Source: Caulobacter sp. RHG1 (GTDB lineage Bacteria; Pseudomonadota; Alphaproteobacteria; Caulobacterales; Caulobacteraceae). Taken from it: a stretch of DNA of 64,000 nucleotides. Each line of letters opens with the position of its first letter. Position 1 is the first letter of the stretch. The notes under the pieces are model-generated. The model was not told the DNA's origin. It ran no database searches and saw only the letters and a program-made list of their open reading frames with translations. The stretch is taken from NCBI RefSeq assembly GCF_013181195.1, contig NZ_SMZP01000004.1:372001-436000 (forward strand), read 5' to 3'. Below, in pieces: positions 40,075-48,698 of the stretch. A program made the position numbers and the translations under genes.

Positions 40075-41397
40075 ATGAACATCACCGACAGCGTGACGCT
40101 CGGCGACGCCCGAGTGACCGATACCGGCTACCTCGAAGCCAACGCCCGCACCGCGCGGGTTGGCATCCAGCAGTACCTTGGGAGCGAACTCGGCCGGCCC
40201 GACCTGGGCGTGGTGAACGTCTATCGGGACGAAGCCGAGGTGTTCGCCAAGTCCTCGCTGGAGACGTTCTCGAAAATCCCGGTGACCAACGACCATCCGA
40301 GCGAGAAGGTCACGGCCGACAACTGGAAACGCTATGCGGTCGGCACGACGGGCGATGAGGTGCTTCGCGAGGGCGAGTACCTCAAGATCGGCCTGAAGAT
40401 CACCGACGCCGCCGCAGTGAAGGCCATCCGCGACGGCAAGCGCGAACTCTCCGTCGGCTACGAGACGGCCCTCGTCTGGGAAGACGGCGTCGCCCCGGAC
40501 GGCACCCCCTATCAGGCTCGGCAGACGCAGATCGTCGCCGATCACATCGCCATCGTAGCCCGCGGTCGCGCGGGCTCAGAAGTCCGCATCGGTGACGGTG
40601 CGGCGACCTGGGGCATCAGCCCCATCCAGGATGCAGGGCCGGACATCGCAGAAGCGAAAAGCCAGCTGAGAGCGGCCATAGCACTCCACGAGAAGCACAT
40701 GAGCGGCGCCGCCCCAACAACGGGCAAGGCCGGAGAGAGGTCGCAACAGGCGATGATGGACATGATGGTCAGAGCCCTTGAGGCCTTGACCGGCGAGTCA
40801 TCGACCGGCGGCATGGGGAAAATGGACGCAGCCCCAATTGAAAAGCGCCGCACTCAAGGAGGCCAAGACATGGCTTTGAAGACCATCATCGTGGACGGCC
40901 TCCCGGTCGAAACCACGGACGCGGGCGAAGCCGCGATCAACAAGCTTCGCGGACTATTGGACACCGCATCCGCATCTATCGCGGCCAAGGACACCGACCT
41001 GGCCAAGAAGGACGCCGAGATCGACGACCTGAAGGGCAAGCAGCTCACGGACGCCGATCTCGACAAGCGCGTCGCCGCCCGCGCCGCCCTGGTCACCACG
41101 GCCACCGCCATCGCCAAGGACGTGAAGACCGACGGCCTGAGCGACAACGAGATCCGCGCCGCCGTCGTGCGCGCGAAGATCGGCGACGCCGCGGTCAAGG
41201 ACAAGTCGGCCGACTACGTCAACGCCCGCTTCGACATCCTGGCCGAGGACGTGGCCGGCGCCGGCGGGGCCGACCCGTTCCGCGACGCCATGAGCGACCG
41301 CCGCCCGCCGACCGCGCCGGGCAACCCGGGCGCTGTTGACGCCGCCTACAAGGCCATGACCGACGGCATGACGTCGGCCTGGCAGACCCAGCAGTAA
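40075..41397 (+). CDS. Prohead protease (DUF2213-like) with scaffold domain
   Basis: 440 aa. Residues 1-~170 (KIPVTNDHPSEKVTADNW, GKRELSVGYETALVWEDG, QIVADHIAIVARGRAGSEVR) match DUF2213 capsid proteases, with H in NDHP and S in ELSVGY as likely catalytic residues. The C-terminal ~175 residues are a coiled-coil scaffold. The same frame contains an independent start (see nested gene). Confidence 0.85.
   Translation: MNITDSVTLGDARVTDTGYLEANARTARVGIQQYLGSELGRPDLGVVNVYRDEAEVFAKSSLETFSKIPVTNDHPSEKVTADNWKRYAVGTTGDEVLREGEYLKIGLKITDAAAVKAIRDGKRELSVGYETALVWEDGVAPDGTPYQARQTQIVADHIAIVARGRAGSEVRIGDGAATWGISPIQDAGPDIAEAKSQLRAAIALHEKHMSGAAPTTGKAGERSQQAMMDMMVRALEALTGESSTGGMGKMDAAPIEKRRTQGGQDMALKTIIVDGLPVETTDAGEAAINKLRGLLDTASASIAAKDTDLAKKDAEIDDLKGKQLTDADLDKRVAARAALVTTATAIAKDVKTDGLSDNEIRAAVVRAKIGDAAVKDKSADYVNARFDILAEDVAGAGGADPFRDAMSDRRPPTAPGNPGAVDAAYKAMTDGMTSAWQTQQ
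40870..41397 (+). CDS. Nested scaffold protein
   Basis: 175 aa, in frame within the protease gene. ATG 40870 is preceded by a perfect AAGGAGG seven bases upstream, so a separate product (MALKTIIVDGLPVETTD...) is likely. Long heptad-like helix around residues 35-75. This copies the lambda C/Nu3 strategy of making free scaffold in excess over protease-scaffold. Confidence 0.75.
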   Translation: MALKTIIVDGLPVETTDAGEAAINKLRGLLDTASASIAAKDTDLAKKDAEIDDLKGKQLTDADLDKRVAARAALVTTATAIAKDVKTDGLSDNEIRAAVVRAKIGDAAVKDKSADYVNARFDILAEDVAGAGGADPFRDAMSDRRPPTAPGNPGAVDAAYKAMTDGMTSAWQTQQ

Positions 41398-41412
41398 GGG
41401 AGGGCCAGCACC

Positions 41413-41850
41413 ATGCCCGCGGTTCAAACCACCTACAGCATGACCCACGCCAAGTGGGTCGAGGGGATGATCCCCAATTCCGAGCCCTGCGTCGTGGTCA
41501 GCCGTCTGGCTGAAGACGTCGAAGGTATCGGCTTCGGCAAGGTCTGCGTTCAGGGCACGGCCGACAACCAGGTCGTCGACTCCGAAGCGACCGTGAAGTT
41601 CGTCGGCATCGCCGTGCTCGACCCGACCAAGGACGGTGACAAGTACAGCCAATACGACACCGTCGCCGTGATCAAGAAGGGGCCCGTCGTGGTTACCGCC
41701 TCGGTCGCGGTCGCCGTCGGTGACCCCGTCTACTACGTGCCGGCCAGCGGCGTTCTGACGAACGTCGCGACCAGCAACACCCTCATCGCCGGCGCCCAGT
41801 GGGATACCAGCACCTCCGGTGCTGCCCTCGCTGTGCTGCGTCTCGGCTAA
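41413..41850 (+). CDS. Capsid cement/decoration-like protein
   Basis: 145 aa, almost all beta (SEPCVVVSRLAED, GIAVLDPTKDGDKYSQYDTVAVIKKGPVVV, GDPVYYVPASG). The pattern is that of small structural cement proteins placed between scaffold and major capsid genes. Confidence 0.7.
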   Translation: MPAVQTTYSMTHAKWVEGMIPNSEPCVVVSRLAEDVEGIGFGKVCVQGTADNQVVDSEATVKFVGIAVLDPTKDGDKYSQYDTVAVIKKGPVVVTASVAVAVGDPVYYVPASGVLTNVATSNTLIAGAQWDTSTSGAALAVLRLG

Positions 41851-41864
41851 CCGGAGCGCCAGAA

Positions 41865-42818
41865 ATGCAAGGCATCTACACCCACGACGCCCCGCAGCGG
41901 GCGCTGAACTTCCTGGTCAGTCAGACCTCGCTCATCGAGCCGACGGTTTATGCGACCAAGTACGGCGACATCCAGTACGCCGAGCTGATCCCCGTCGACA
42001 CTTCGGCGCCCGACTGGATCGCCTCGGTGACCTACTACTCGTCGGACGCGGTCGGCCAGGCCGCCTGGTTCTCGGGCAAGGCTCAAGACGTCCCGAACGT
42101 CGAGCTGCTGCGCGAGAAGTTCCAGACCAACGTCAACATGGCCGCCATCGGCTATCGCTACGATCTGGAAGAACTGGGCACCGCCCAACTGCTGGGCATG
42201 AACCTCAACGCCGATAAGGGCGTGGCTTCGCGCCGCGTGGCCGAGGAGTTCATCGACGGCGTCGCCTTCGCGGGCGACACGGGCAAGGGTATCACCGGCC
42301 TGATCAACAACGCCCAGGTCACCGCCACCCAGGCCCCGGCCGACGGCGCCGGCTCGGCGCGCACGTTCGCCTCGAAGACGCCGGACCAAGTCCTGCGCGA
42401 CGTGAACAGCCAGCTGACCGGCATCGGCACGGACACGAAGAACACCGAACTGGCCGACACGGTGGTGTTCCCGTACTCGATCCTGCTGGATCTCTCGACC
42501 CGCCGGATCGACACGACGAACCAGACCACGATCCTGGAATGGATCAAGGAAAAGAACATCTACACCCTGACGACCGGTAAGCCCCTGACCATCAAGGGCC
42601 TGGTCGACAAGCTGGACACCGCCGGCACCGGCGCCAGCAAGCGGATGGTCGCCTATCGGCGCTCGCCCGAGGTGCTGAAGATGCACATGCCGATGCCGTT
42701 CCGCTTCCTGCAGGCGTGGCAGATGGGGCCGATCCTGTTCGAGGTGCCCGGCATCTTCCGCCTGGGCGGCACGGACATCCGTCGCCCCAAGGCCGTCCGC
42801 TATTTGGACAATATCTAA
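41865..42818 (+). CDS. Major capsid protein (DUF2184-like)
   Basis: 317 aa. Matches DUF2184-type major capsid proteins: APDWIASVTYYSSDAVGQAAW, IGYRYDLEELGTAQLLGMNL, AEEFIDGVAFAGD, FRFLQAWQMGPILFEVPG. HK97-fold is expected from the family. Start at MQGIYTHDAPQ with CCGGAGCG upstream. Confidence 0.88.
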   Translation: MQGIYTHDAPQRALNFLVSQTSLIEPTVYATKYGDIQYAELIPVDTSAPDWIASVTYYSSDAVGQAAWFSGKAQDVPNVELLREKFQTNVNMAAIGYRYDLEELGTAQLLGMNLNADKGVASRRVAEEFIDGVAFAGDTGKGITGLINNAQVTATQAPADGAGSARTFASKTPDQVLRDVNSQLTGIGTDTKNTELADTVVFPYSILLDLSTRRIDTTNQTTILEWIKEKNIYTLTTGKPLTIKGLVDKLDTAGTGASKRMVAYRRSPEVLKMHMPMPFRFLQAWQMGPILFEVPGIFRLGGTDIRRPKAVRYLDNI

Positions 42819-42850
42819 GCCAAAACAGCGACTTGCTGCTATAATGTGAA

Positions 42851-42878
42851 GTGCCGGGGCGCTCCAACGCCCCGGCAC
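42851..42878 (+). promoter_or_regulatory. Hairpin upstream of HNH gene 2 (late region)
   Basis: Perfect 11-bp stem GTGCCGGGGCG / CGCCCCGGCAC with loop CTCCAA, 30 nt before the HNH start. A TATAAT sequence (42840-42845) lies just upstream, so a dedicated promoter is possible, though no good -35 is seen. Confidence 0.65.
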
Positions 42879-42908
42879 CTCTGACCGCCACGAACCCAGG
42901 AGTTCGAA

Positions 42909-43448
42909 GTGGCTGAACGTCGTGTTAGGCGCGATTTCACGCGCGAGGAAGTCCTTCGCGTTCTCGACTACGACCCCGAGACCGGGGGTTTCCGGTGGCG
43001 GGTGAAGCGCCGCGCATATGGGGGTCACGTTGAGGCGGGTGCGGTCGCTGGAGCGATCAACGCCGACGGATATGTCCAGATCGGCCTTTGGGGCGCGCAC
43101 TACCGGGCGCAGCATCTTGCCTGGCTCATCATGACCGGCGAATGGCCACCAAGCGACCTGGACGTCGAGCACGAGAATAGGATCCGATCGGACAACGCAT
43201 GGCGCAACCTTCGCCTCGCGACCCGGTCCCAGAACAACATGAACGCCGGGCTGCGGTCCGACAACAAGTCGGGCCACAAGGGCGTCAGCTTTCGCCGAGA
43301 CACCGCCAAATGGCACGCCCGCATCAAGGTCGGTGGCCAAGTCATCCTGCTCGGCAACTTCGAAAAACTCGCCGACGCCGTCGCAGCCCGCCGCGCTGCT
43401 GAGCGTCGCTACTTTGGCGACTTCGCGGCGATCAGCACGGAGAACTGA
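42909..43448 (+). CDS. HNH-AP2 homing-endonuclease-like protein
   Basis: 179 aa, GTG start after AGGAG. HNH core DGYVQIGLWGAHYRAQHLAWL, DLDVEHENRIRSDNAWRNLRLATRSQNNMN, then an AP2-type DNA-binding domain (GHKGVSFRRDTAKWHARIKV). Lies between capsid and neck genes. Confidence 0.9.
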   Translation: MAERRVRRDFTREEVLRVLDYDPETGGFRWRVKRRAYGGHVEAGAVAGAINADGYVQIGLWGAHYRAQHLAWLIMTGEWPPSDLDVEHENRIRSDNAWRNLRLATRSQNNMNAGLRSDNKSGHKGVSFRRDTAKWHARIKVGGQVILLGNFEKLADAVAARRAAERRYFGDFAAISTEN

Positions 43449-43449
43449 C

Positions 43450-43707
43450 ATGCCCAAGATCACCAACATCAGCCCCGGCCCGCGGGGCGTGAACACCGAG
43501 GATGGCGTCGTCTTCCTCCAGCCCGGCCAGAGCCGCGACGACCTGAAGGTCAGCGACGCCGAACTGAAGAGCCTGTCGGAAGACTGGTTCCGCGTTGGCA
43601 GGACCGCCAAGGCGGACGTGGACAGCGCGACCGAGGCTGAGGTTGCCGCCAAGGCTGAAGCCGAACGCAAGGCCAAGGCCGAAGCCGCCGCCAAGGCTGG
43701 CCAGTAG
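43450..43707 (+). CDS. Small virion-region protein
   Basis: 85 aa. N-terminal beta segment (KITNISPGPRGVNTEDGVVFLQPGQS) of a type seen in small capsid-neck proteins, then an Ala/Lys/Glu helix. Role unknown. Confidence 0.7.
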   Translation: MPKITNISPGPRGVNTEDGVVFLQPGQSRDDLKVSDAELKSLSEDWFRVGRTAKADVDSATEAEVAAKAEAERKAKAEAAAKAGQ

Positions 43708-43716
43708 GAGCGCGTC

Positions 43717-44202
43717 ATGGCGGGCTACGGTGACGATCAGAAATTCGAGGCATGGGAAGAGGCCAACGGCCTCACCCGGCCCGATGGCGCGCCGTCGTCC
43801 GCCGCTCTGCGCGAGCAGGGGAGTGGATACGTCGACTCCCAAGACTTCCCCGGCGTTCCAACCGGCGGCTTGGCCCAGGAGCGCGCATGGCCGCGCACCG
43901 GTGCCGAGGCCTACGGTCAGCCGATCCCTAGCGACGTCATTCCGGTGAAGATCGAACACGCCAGCTACGCGGCGGCTTACTTCGTCGCCCACAACCCGGA
44001 CGCCTTTACGGCCAAGGGCTCGCTGGACGCGCAGGTGAAGCGAAAGAAAGAGCGCGTCGAAGGTGTCGTCGAGGAAGAAACCGAATACTTCGCCGCGCCG
44101 GCCGCCGTCAGCGCCGGAGGCGAGGTCACGGTTCCGATGGCGGATGCGCTGCTGAAGCCGTTCCTGGGCCAGCCCGACTTTCCCGACGTTCTGGTCGTCT
44201 GA
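43717..44202 (+). CDS. Head-tail adaptor candidate (DnaT-like)
   Basis: 161 aa. N-terminal GYGDDQKFEAWEEANGL and a central helix pair (PVKIEHASYAAAYFVAHNPD) as in phage DnaT-like/adaptor proteins following the capsid gene. Likely binds the portal side of the neck. Confidence 0.65.
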   Translation: MAGYGDDQKFEAWEEANGLTRPDGAPSSAALREQGSGYVDSQDFPGVPTGGLAQERAWPRTGAEAYGQPIPSDVIPVKIEHASYAAAYFVAHNPDAFTAKGSLDAQVKRKKERVEGVVEEETEYFAAPAAVSAGGEVTVPMADALLKPFLGQPDFPDVLVV

Positions 44203-44606
44203 TGAGCACGATCTACGACCGCGGCCGGGCCCTGGCGATCCGCCAGCTTGCCCCGCTGGACCAGGGAGGGAAGGGCCAGCGCGTGACGCTGACCTACGTC
44301 ATCCCTGGCGCCTATGATGATGAGACCCAGACCACGGGCCCGGACGCGACGGTCGTGCAGCAGTGCAGTGGCCTGGAGAAGAGCATCGCCCTGGACCGGG
44401 TCGACGGCACTCTCATCATGAGGGGCGATAGCGAGTTCGCCCTGTCGCCTGTGACGGTCGATGGCGCCGATGTTCAGATCCCCGAACCGTTCCCGGCCCT
44501 GGCGACCCTGACGCTTGCCAACGGCTTGGTGAAGACGGTCCTGCCGCCCGATCCCAAGCGCCCGTCTGGGCTGCTTATCGCCGTCACCCTGCAGCTTCGC
44601 GCCTAA
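44202..44606 (+). CDS. Neck protein (stopper-like)
   Basis: 134 aa, beta-rich; DRGRALAIRQLAPLDQGGKGQRVTL and TLIMRGDSEFALSPVTVDG suggest a head-closure/stopper fold. Position after the adaptor and before the tail-completion gene agrees. ATG overlap with the gene before. Confidence 0.65.
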   Translation: MSTIYDRGRALAIRQLAPLDQGGKGQRVTLTYVIPGAYDDETQTTGPDATVVQQCSGLEKSIALDRVDGTLIMRGDSEFALSPVTVDGADVQIPEPFPALATLTLANGLVKTVLPPDPKRPSGLLIAVTLQLRA

Positions 44607-44608
44607 CG

Positions 44609-45073
44609 ATGGCCGGGTTCGCCGATAGTGTCGCCCGCGGCTGCGACGACTTCCTCGCCACCGCGCGCCGGACGGTCGAGATCGTGGTCGAAATGGTCGG
44701 CGACGAGACAATCGAGACTTCGCCGGTCGGGCGGCCCGAGACCTGGCAGCGCCAGCCGCCGGCCGACTACAAGCCCGGCGCCTTCAAATCGAACTGGCGG
44801 CTCACCCTCGATGGCGTCGACGCCACATTCGACCCGAACCGCACCTCGTCGTTCTTCGTGTCCGGCCTCGACAAGCTACCGGCCGATCCCTTCGGCCACC
44901 GCTTCGTGTTCAGCAACGCCGCGCCGTACGCCTGGCGCATTGAGAAAGAGGCCTGGGCCATCGAGGCCCGCGGCGGCGTCATCGGGCCTGTCTCGATGGA
45001 GTTCAACCGCATCGTCTCGGCGGCGAAGGCTCAGGCGCAGAGCCAGGGTGGGCGGGGAGTGCGAGAGCTATGA
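44609..45073 (+). CDS. Tail completion / neck protein (gp10-like)
   Basis: 154 aa. The pattern FKSNWRLTLDGVD and FVFSNAAPYAWRIEKEAW is typical of HK97-gp10-like neck proteins. ATGA overlap with the tail terminator gene. Confidence 0.75.
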   Translation: MAGFADSVARGCDDFLATARRTVEIVVEMVGDETIETSPVGRPETWQRQPPADYKPGAFKSNWRLTLDGVDATFDPNRTSSFFVSGLDKLPADPFGHRFVFSNAAPYAWRIEKEAWAIEARGGVIGPVSMEFNRIVSAAKAQAQSQGGRGVREL

Positions 45074-45498
45074 GCGATCCCGTCGCCCCCGAGGTCTCGA
45101 TGGCGAAGGCGCTGGAAGCGGCGCTGAAGTCCATAGACCCCGCCATGCTGACCGCACTGGAGAACGTCAGCTTCACGCCGCCGGCCGTGACCGTCGCCTA
45201 TCAAGAGGTGATCCACGTCCTGGCGACGCCGGACAACGCCGAGAAGGGCGGCTCCACCTTCCTGCAGACCGGATACATGCAGGTGATCCTGCGGTTCCCC
45301 GGCGCCAAGGGTAAGGGGGCTGCTTGGGCTTGCGCCCGCGCGATCCGCTCGCTGTTTAAAGCCGAGGCCAGTTTCGAGGCTGATGGCATCACCACCAATA
45401 TCGGGCTCACGCCCCGCATTCTGCCCGGCTCCAACGACACCGACGGTCGCTACGTGCTGACCGTCCGCGTCCCGTTCAACGCCGAACTCCCGAACTGA
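45070..45498 (+). CDS. Tail terminator protein (DUF4128-like)
   Basis: 142 aa. FLQTGYMQVILRFPGAKGKGAAWACARAIRSLF and GRYVLTVRVPF match DUF4128 tail-terminator proteins, which cap the tail tube. Confidence 0.75.
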   Translation: MSDPVAPEVSMAKALEAALKSIDPAMLTALENVSFTPPAVTVAYQEVIHVLATPDNAEKGGSTFLQTGYMQVILRFPGAKGKGAAWACARAIRSLFKAEASFEADGITTNIGLTPRILPGSNDTDGRYVLTVRVPFNAELPN

Positions 45499-45579
45499 TC
45501 GGCCACCCCAGGCCGCCAGACCCCGCCGGACATGCGCCGGCGCTCCCGCATGTCCCGCACTCAGACCTAGGAGGTCACC

Positions 45580-46788
45580 ATGGCCAACGCTCAGGGCGTC
45601 AAGCGCAAGATCAAGCGCGTCAAGCAAGCCATCCAAGGCACGCCGGTCACCGCCGGTAGCCAGCTCATCCGCCGCACCAGCTTCACGATGGGCAAGGCGT
45701 CGGACACCTACGAGAACAACGAGATCGTCGACCACCAGCAATCAACGGGCCAGACCGAGGGTACCTACAGCACCTCGGGCAAGCTGGACGGCCTGCTGTC
45801 GCCGGCCACCTACGTCCCCGAGTTCGAGAACCTGCTGCGCAAGGACGCTGCCGCCACGGCGGCGCTCGCTGGCATGTCGATCACCATCGCTGCTGCGGGC
45901 CAGGCCTGGACCATCAGTCGCGCGGCCGGCAGCTTCCTGACCGACGGCGTGAAGCAGTTCGATCTCGTCCGTTTGCCGACCGCGGCCTTCAACGCCGCGA
46001 ACAAGGACAAGAACTTGCTGGTGACTGCCGTCACGGCGCTGGCGCTGACGGTGATCCCGCTGAACGGCGCGGCCCTGGTGCCGGAAGGGCCGATCGCCGC
46101 CGCCGGCCTGACCGTGCCGGGCAAGAAGATCTGGGTTCCGACCAGCGGCCACACTGACACGTTCTTCACCTGGGAGGACTGGAGCCCTGACGTCCCGTCG
46201 TCGAAGGTCTACCCGGATGTGAAGGTGGGCGCGGCCCAGATCACCATCCCGGCCACCGGCAACCCTACCGTCTCGTTCGATCTCGTGGGCCTGTCCCGCA
46301 CGCTGGGCACCGCCGAGATTCTAACCGCGCCGACGGCGGCCACTACGACCGCCGTCCTGTCGGATGCTGTCGCCAAGGTGATCGTCGGCAACACCATCAC
46401 GCCCATCACCAGCGGCACGATCAACATCACGGGCAATGTCGGGCCGGGCGAGGCCGAAGTCGGCAGTCAGGCGCGTTCCGGGCATCAGCTCGGCCGCATT
46501 GGCGTCACGGTCTCGATCACCGCCAAGTTCGGCAGCCTGACGCTCGCGCAGATCCGCGAGAACCAGAACATCGTGGCCATCGCCATCCCGATCCCCGTCG
46601 ACGGCACCGCCAACGCCGAGTTCGTGACCATCGTCCTGCCGGCCGTGAAGCTCTTCACCGACGACACCGATGATGGCGAGAAGGAAATCATCGGCACCTA
46701 CAACGGCACCGCCCAGATCCCGGCGACAGGCGGCGCGGCGCTGGCGAACCACCAGACCATCGTCAGTCTTCAAGATTCCATGGCGTAG
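45580..46788 (+). CDS. Major tail tube protein
   Basis: 402 aa, beta-rich with repeated Ala/Thr/Val strands; QLIRRTSFTMGKASDTYENNEIVDHQQSTG at the N-terminus and a duplicated immunoglobulin-like C-terminal half fit phage tail tube proteins. AGGAGG before the ATG indicates high expression. Confidence 0.82.
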   Translation: MANAQGVKRKIKRVKQAIQGTPVTAGSQLIRRTSFTMGKASDTYENNEIVDHQQSTGQTEGTYSTSGKLDGLLSPATYVPEFENLLRKDAAATAALAGMSITIAAAGQAWTISRAAGSFLTDGVKQFDLVRLPTAAFNAANKDKNLLVTAVTALALTVIPLNGAALVPEGPIAAAGLTVPGKKIWVPTSGHTDTFFTWEDWSPDVPSSKVYPDVKVGAAQITIPATGNPTVSFDLVGLSRTLGTAEILTAPTAATTTAVLSDAVAKVIVGNTITPITSGTINITGNVGPGEAEVGSQARSGHQLGRIGVTVSITAKFGSLTLAQIRENQNIVAIAIPIPVDGTANAEFVTIVLPAVKLFTDDTDDGEKEIIGTYNGTAQIPATGGAALANHQTIVSLQDSMA

Positions 46789-46802
46789 CAGAAGTGGGTA
46801 TG

Positions 46803-46830
46803 ATCCAGCCAAGTATAACCTTGGCTGGAT
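46803..46830 (+). promoter_or_regulatory. Hairpin upstream of HNH gene 3 (late region)
   Basis: Perfect 11-bp stem ATCCAGCCAAG / CTTGGCTGGAT with loop TATAAC, ending seven bases before the GTG start. The only ribosome-site-like bases (GGATGA) are inside the 3' arm, so the hairpin could hide the start. Confidence 0.65.
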
Positions 46831-46836
46831 GACGCC

Positions 46837-47610
46837 GTGAATTCGAACGATAGAAAGTGTTCGTCGTGCGATCGGCCGCACTTGGCCCGGGGCCTGTGCC
46901 AGCTTCACTATAATCAACTTCGGCGAGGCGTCGGCATCAGCGAGCCTCGCTACAAGGCAGGCTCCCCGACTGAGCGGCTTGCCGCTCTCTCGACGCGCAA
47001 TCCAGTCTCTGGGTGCTTAGAGTGGGGCGGAAATCGAAACCGGGCTGGCTATGGCCGCATCAGTATCGAGAACAAAGGCTATTTGGCTCACCGAGTGGCA
47101 TTCGGAATCGCCCACGGGCCGATCCCTGATGGGCTGATCGTGTGTCATCGGTGCGACAATCCGGCCTGCATAGAGCCCGGCCACCTGTTTCTAGGCACTG
47201 ACGCAGACAACACCGCTGACAAGGTCGCTAAGCGCCGGCACGAGTTCGGCCAAGACCATAGCGCGGCCGTACTCCGGGATGAGCAGGTGCTTGAGATCCG
47301 ATCTGACGTGCGCGCTCACGAGACGATTGCGGCGGCGTACGGGATCAGCAAGGCCCAGGTCAGTCTGATCAAAAGGTTCGAGGAGTGGCGGCATCTGCCG
47401 CTGAACGCATCTGATCGTGAAGTGCTTGAGCGTCGCATAGAGCGCGAGGCTCGGGGGCAGCGCTATCCGCACTCAAAACTTACCCCCGACGATGTGCGCG
47501 CCATTCGCGGAGACGGCCGACGTCAGAAGGATATCGCCTCTGACTACGGCGTCCGGCAGGGCGTGATCAGCGCCATCAAGACCCAAAAAATCTGGAAGCA
47601 CGTCGCTTAG
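46837..47610 (+). CDS. HNH homing-endonuclease-like protein with HTH repeats
   Basis: 257 aa. A zinc finger ([17 protein letters not shown]) begins the protein; the HNH core is [37 protein letters not shown]; two C-terminal HTH repeats follow ([18 protein letters not shown] and [19 protein letters not shown]). GTG start. Lies between tail tube and tail chaperone genes. Less G/C-ending codon use than neighbours suggests recent arrival. Confidence 0.9.
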   Translation: MNSNDRKCSSCDRPHLARGLCQLHYNQLRRGVGISEPRYKAGSPTERLAALSTRNPVSGCLEWGGNRNRAGYGRISIENKGYLAHRVAFGIAHGPIPDGLIVCHRCDNPACIEPGHLFLGTDADNTADKVAKRRHEFGQDHSAAVLRDEQVLEIRSDVRAHETIAAAYGISKAQVSLIKRFEEWRHLPLNASDREVLERRIEREARGQRYPHSKLTPDDVRAIRGDGRRQKDIASDYGVRQGVISAIKTQKIWKHVA

Positions 47611-47632
47611 CGGCGTCCAAGAGGACATCCCC

Positions 47633-48064
47633 ATGAAAGAGATCACCGACACGCCGACCCTGGTGGACCTGAGCGACCTTGACGCAGTCACCGCCGGCGA
47701 GACCCCGTTCGAAGTCGAGTACATCCGCAAGGACGGCAGCGGCTCCGGCGTCTTTCTGCTGGTCCTCGGCGGCCAGTCCGACAAGGTCCAGGCCGAGGTC
47801 AATCGCCTCGTCAACGACCGCCGCAAGAAGCAGGCCCAGGCGACCGCCGTCGGCGGCGCCGTCGAGTTCACTCCCATCGAGGACGACATCGCCTTTGGCC
47901 ATCGCCTGACCGCCGTGCGCCTCGTGGGCTGGCGCGGCATCAAACAGGACTGGTCGGCCGAGAACGCTTTCCGGCTCATCAGCCGCAACAGCGAGATCGC
48001 CGAGCAGGTCACCGCGGCGTCGAACACGCTGAGCAATTTTATGCGTCTCTCGTCCGCGGCCTGA
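47633..48064 (+). CDS. Tail assembly chaperone, G-type
   Basis: 143 aa. Between tail tube and tape measure, the usual place of the G/GT chaperone pair. Acidic N-terminus, central FEVEYIRKDGSGSGVFLLVLGGQ. It ends in SNFMRLSSAA; a slip at AATTTTA just before leads into the -1 frame T extension. Confidence 0.82.
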   Translation: MKEITDTPTLVDLSDLDAVTAGETPFEVEYIRKDGSGSGVFLLVLGGQSDKVQAEVNRLVNDRRKKQAQATAVGGAVEFTPIEDDIAFGHRLTAVRLVGWRGIKQDWSAENAFRLISRNSEIAEQVTAASNTLSNFMRLSSAA

Positions 48065-48444
48065 TCGCGTTCGGACGAGAGCAATTCGAACTGTCGGCGC
48101 GCCAGGAAGACGGCGCGCCGCTGCGCGATCATCTGAAGGCCCTGGCGCGAGGCGGTGACGAGGCAGCGTCGGAACGGCTCGCCAATCCACCTCCGCTATC
48201 GCCGCACGCTCTTCATGTCTGGAACTGGTTCGCGGACATCACCCAGACCCGGCCCAGCAATGGCTTCGGGCCGATGCGCATGCCGCGCGAGGAAATCCAG
48301 GCGTGGGAAAGGGACGAGGGCGTTACACTCGAGCCCTGGGAGCGCCGGGCCATCCTCGGTCTCGATACGGAATATCTGGTCGCTATGGCGCCCAAGGCTA
48401 AGGGCAAGTCGAAAGGCGACGCGTCGGCGCAGGAAGAGGCTTAG
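48040..48444 (+). CDS. T extension of tail chaperone (GT by -1 frameshift)
   Basis: An open frame of 134 codons without an early start codon, -1 relative to the G gene. If a ribosome slips back on TTT at 48038-48040 the fusion reads SNF-YASLVRGLIAFGRE... and continues to PHALHVWNWFADITQTRP and MPREEIQAWERDEG, the pattern of T-type/DUF1799-like tail chaperone extensions. The total product would be about 270 aa. Slippery site is single-tRNA type and not the classic heptamer. Confidence 0.72.
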   Translation, partial: YASLVRGLIAFGREQFELSARQEDGAPLRDHLKALARGGDEAASERLANPPPLSPHALHVWNWFADITQTRPSNGFGPMRMPREEIQAWERDEGVTLEPWERRAILGLDTEYLVAMAPKAKGKSKGDASAQEEA

Positions 48445-48653
48445 GACTTCTTCGCCAGCGTCTCGGCAAGCATGGCTGCGCCGGGGAAGAGGCGGCGATA
48501 GAGTGGCCCCCACGGGCCCAGCTCATGAGCACACTCGGCACACCATAGGGAGTCGTCCTCGCCGCCAACCATCTCGGGATGGAGCCAGTCAGGGTGGTCG
48601 CACGCAGGGCAGGCGTACATCACGCCCTCGGAAAACCCGTCGTCATCTTCCAT
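48441..48653 (-). CDS. Small zinc-ribbon protein, antisense in late region
   Basis: 70 aa with YACPACDHPDWLHPE and LWCAECAHELG, two CxxC pairs. Minus strand inside the rightward late operon, so likely expressed independently of the lytic programme. Start at MEDDDGFSEG. Confidence 0.65.
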   Translation of the reverse strand: MEDDDGFSEGVMYACPACDHPDWLHPEMVGGEDDSLWCAECAHELGPWGPLYRRLFPGAAMLAETLAKKS

Positions 48654-48698
48654 GGGCTCTTGGGTCAAGATAGCGTCCAGGGTTTTCGGGAGGGTGTC

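Noticed and set aside
39471-42878. Hairpins before HNH genes as ordinary intrinsic terminators
   Set aside because: None is followed by a T tract, and each lies just before a nuclease start within a continuous late operon.
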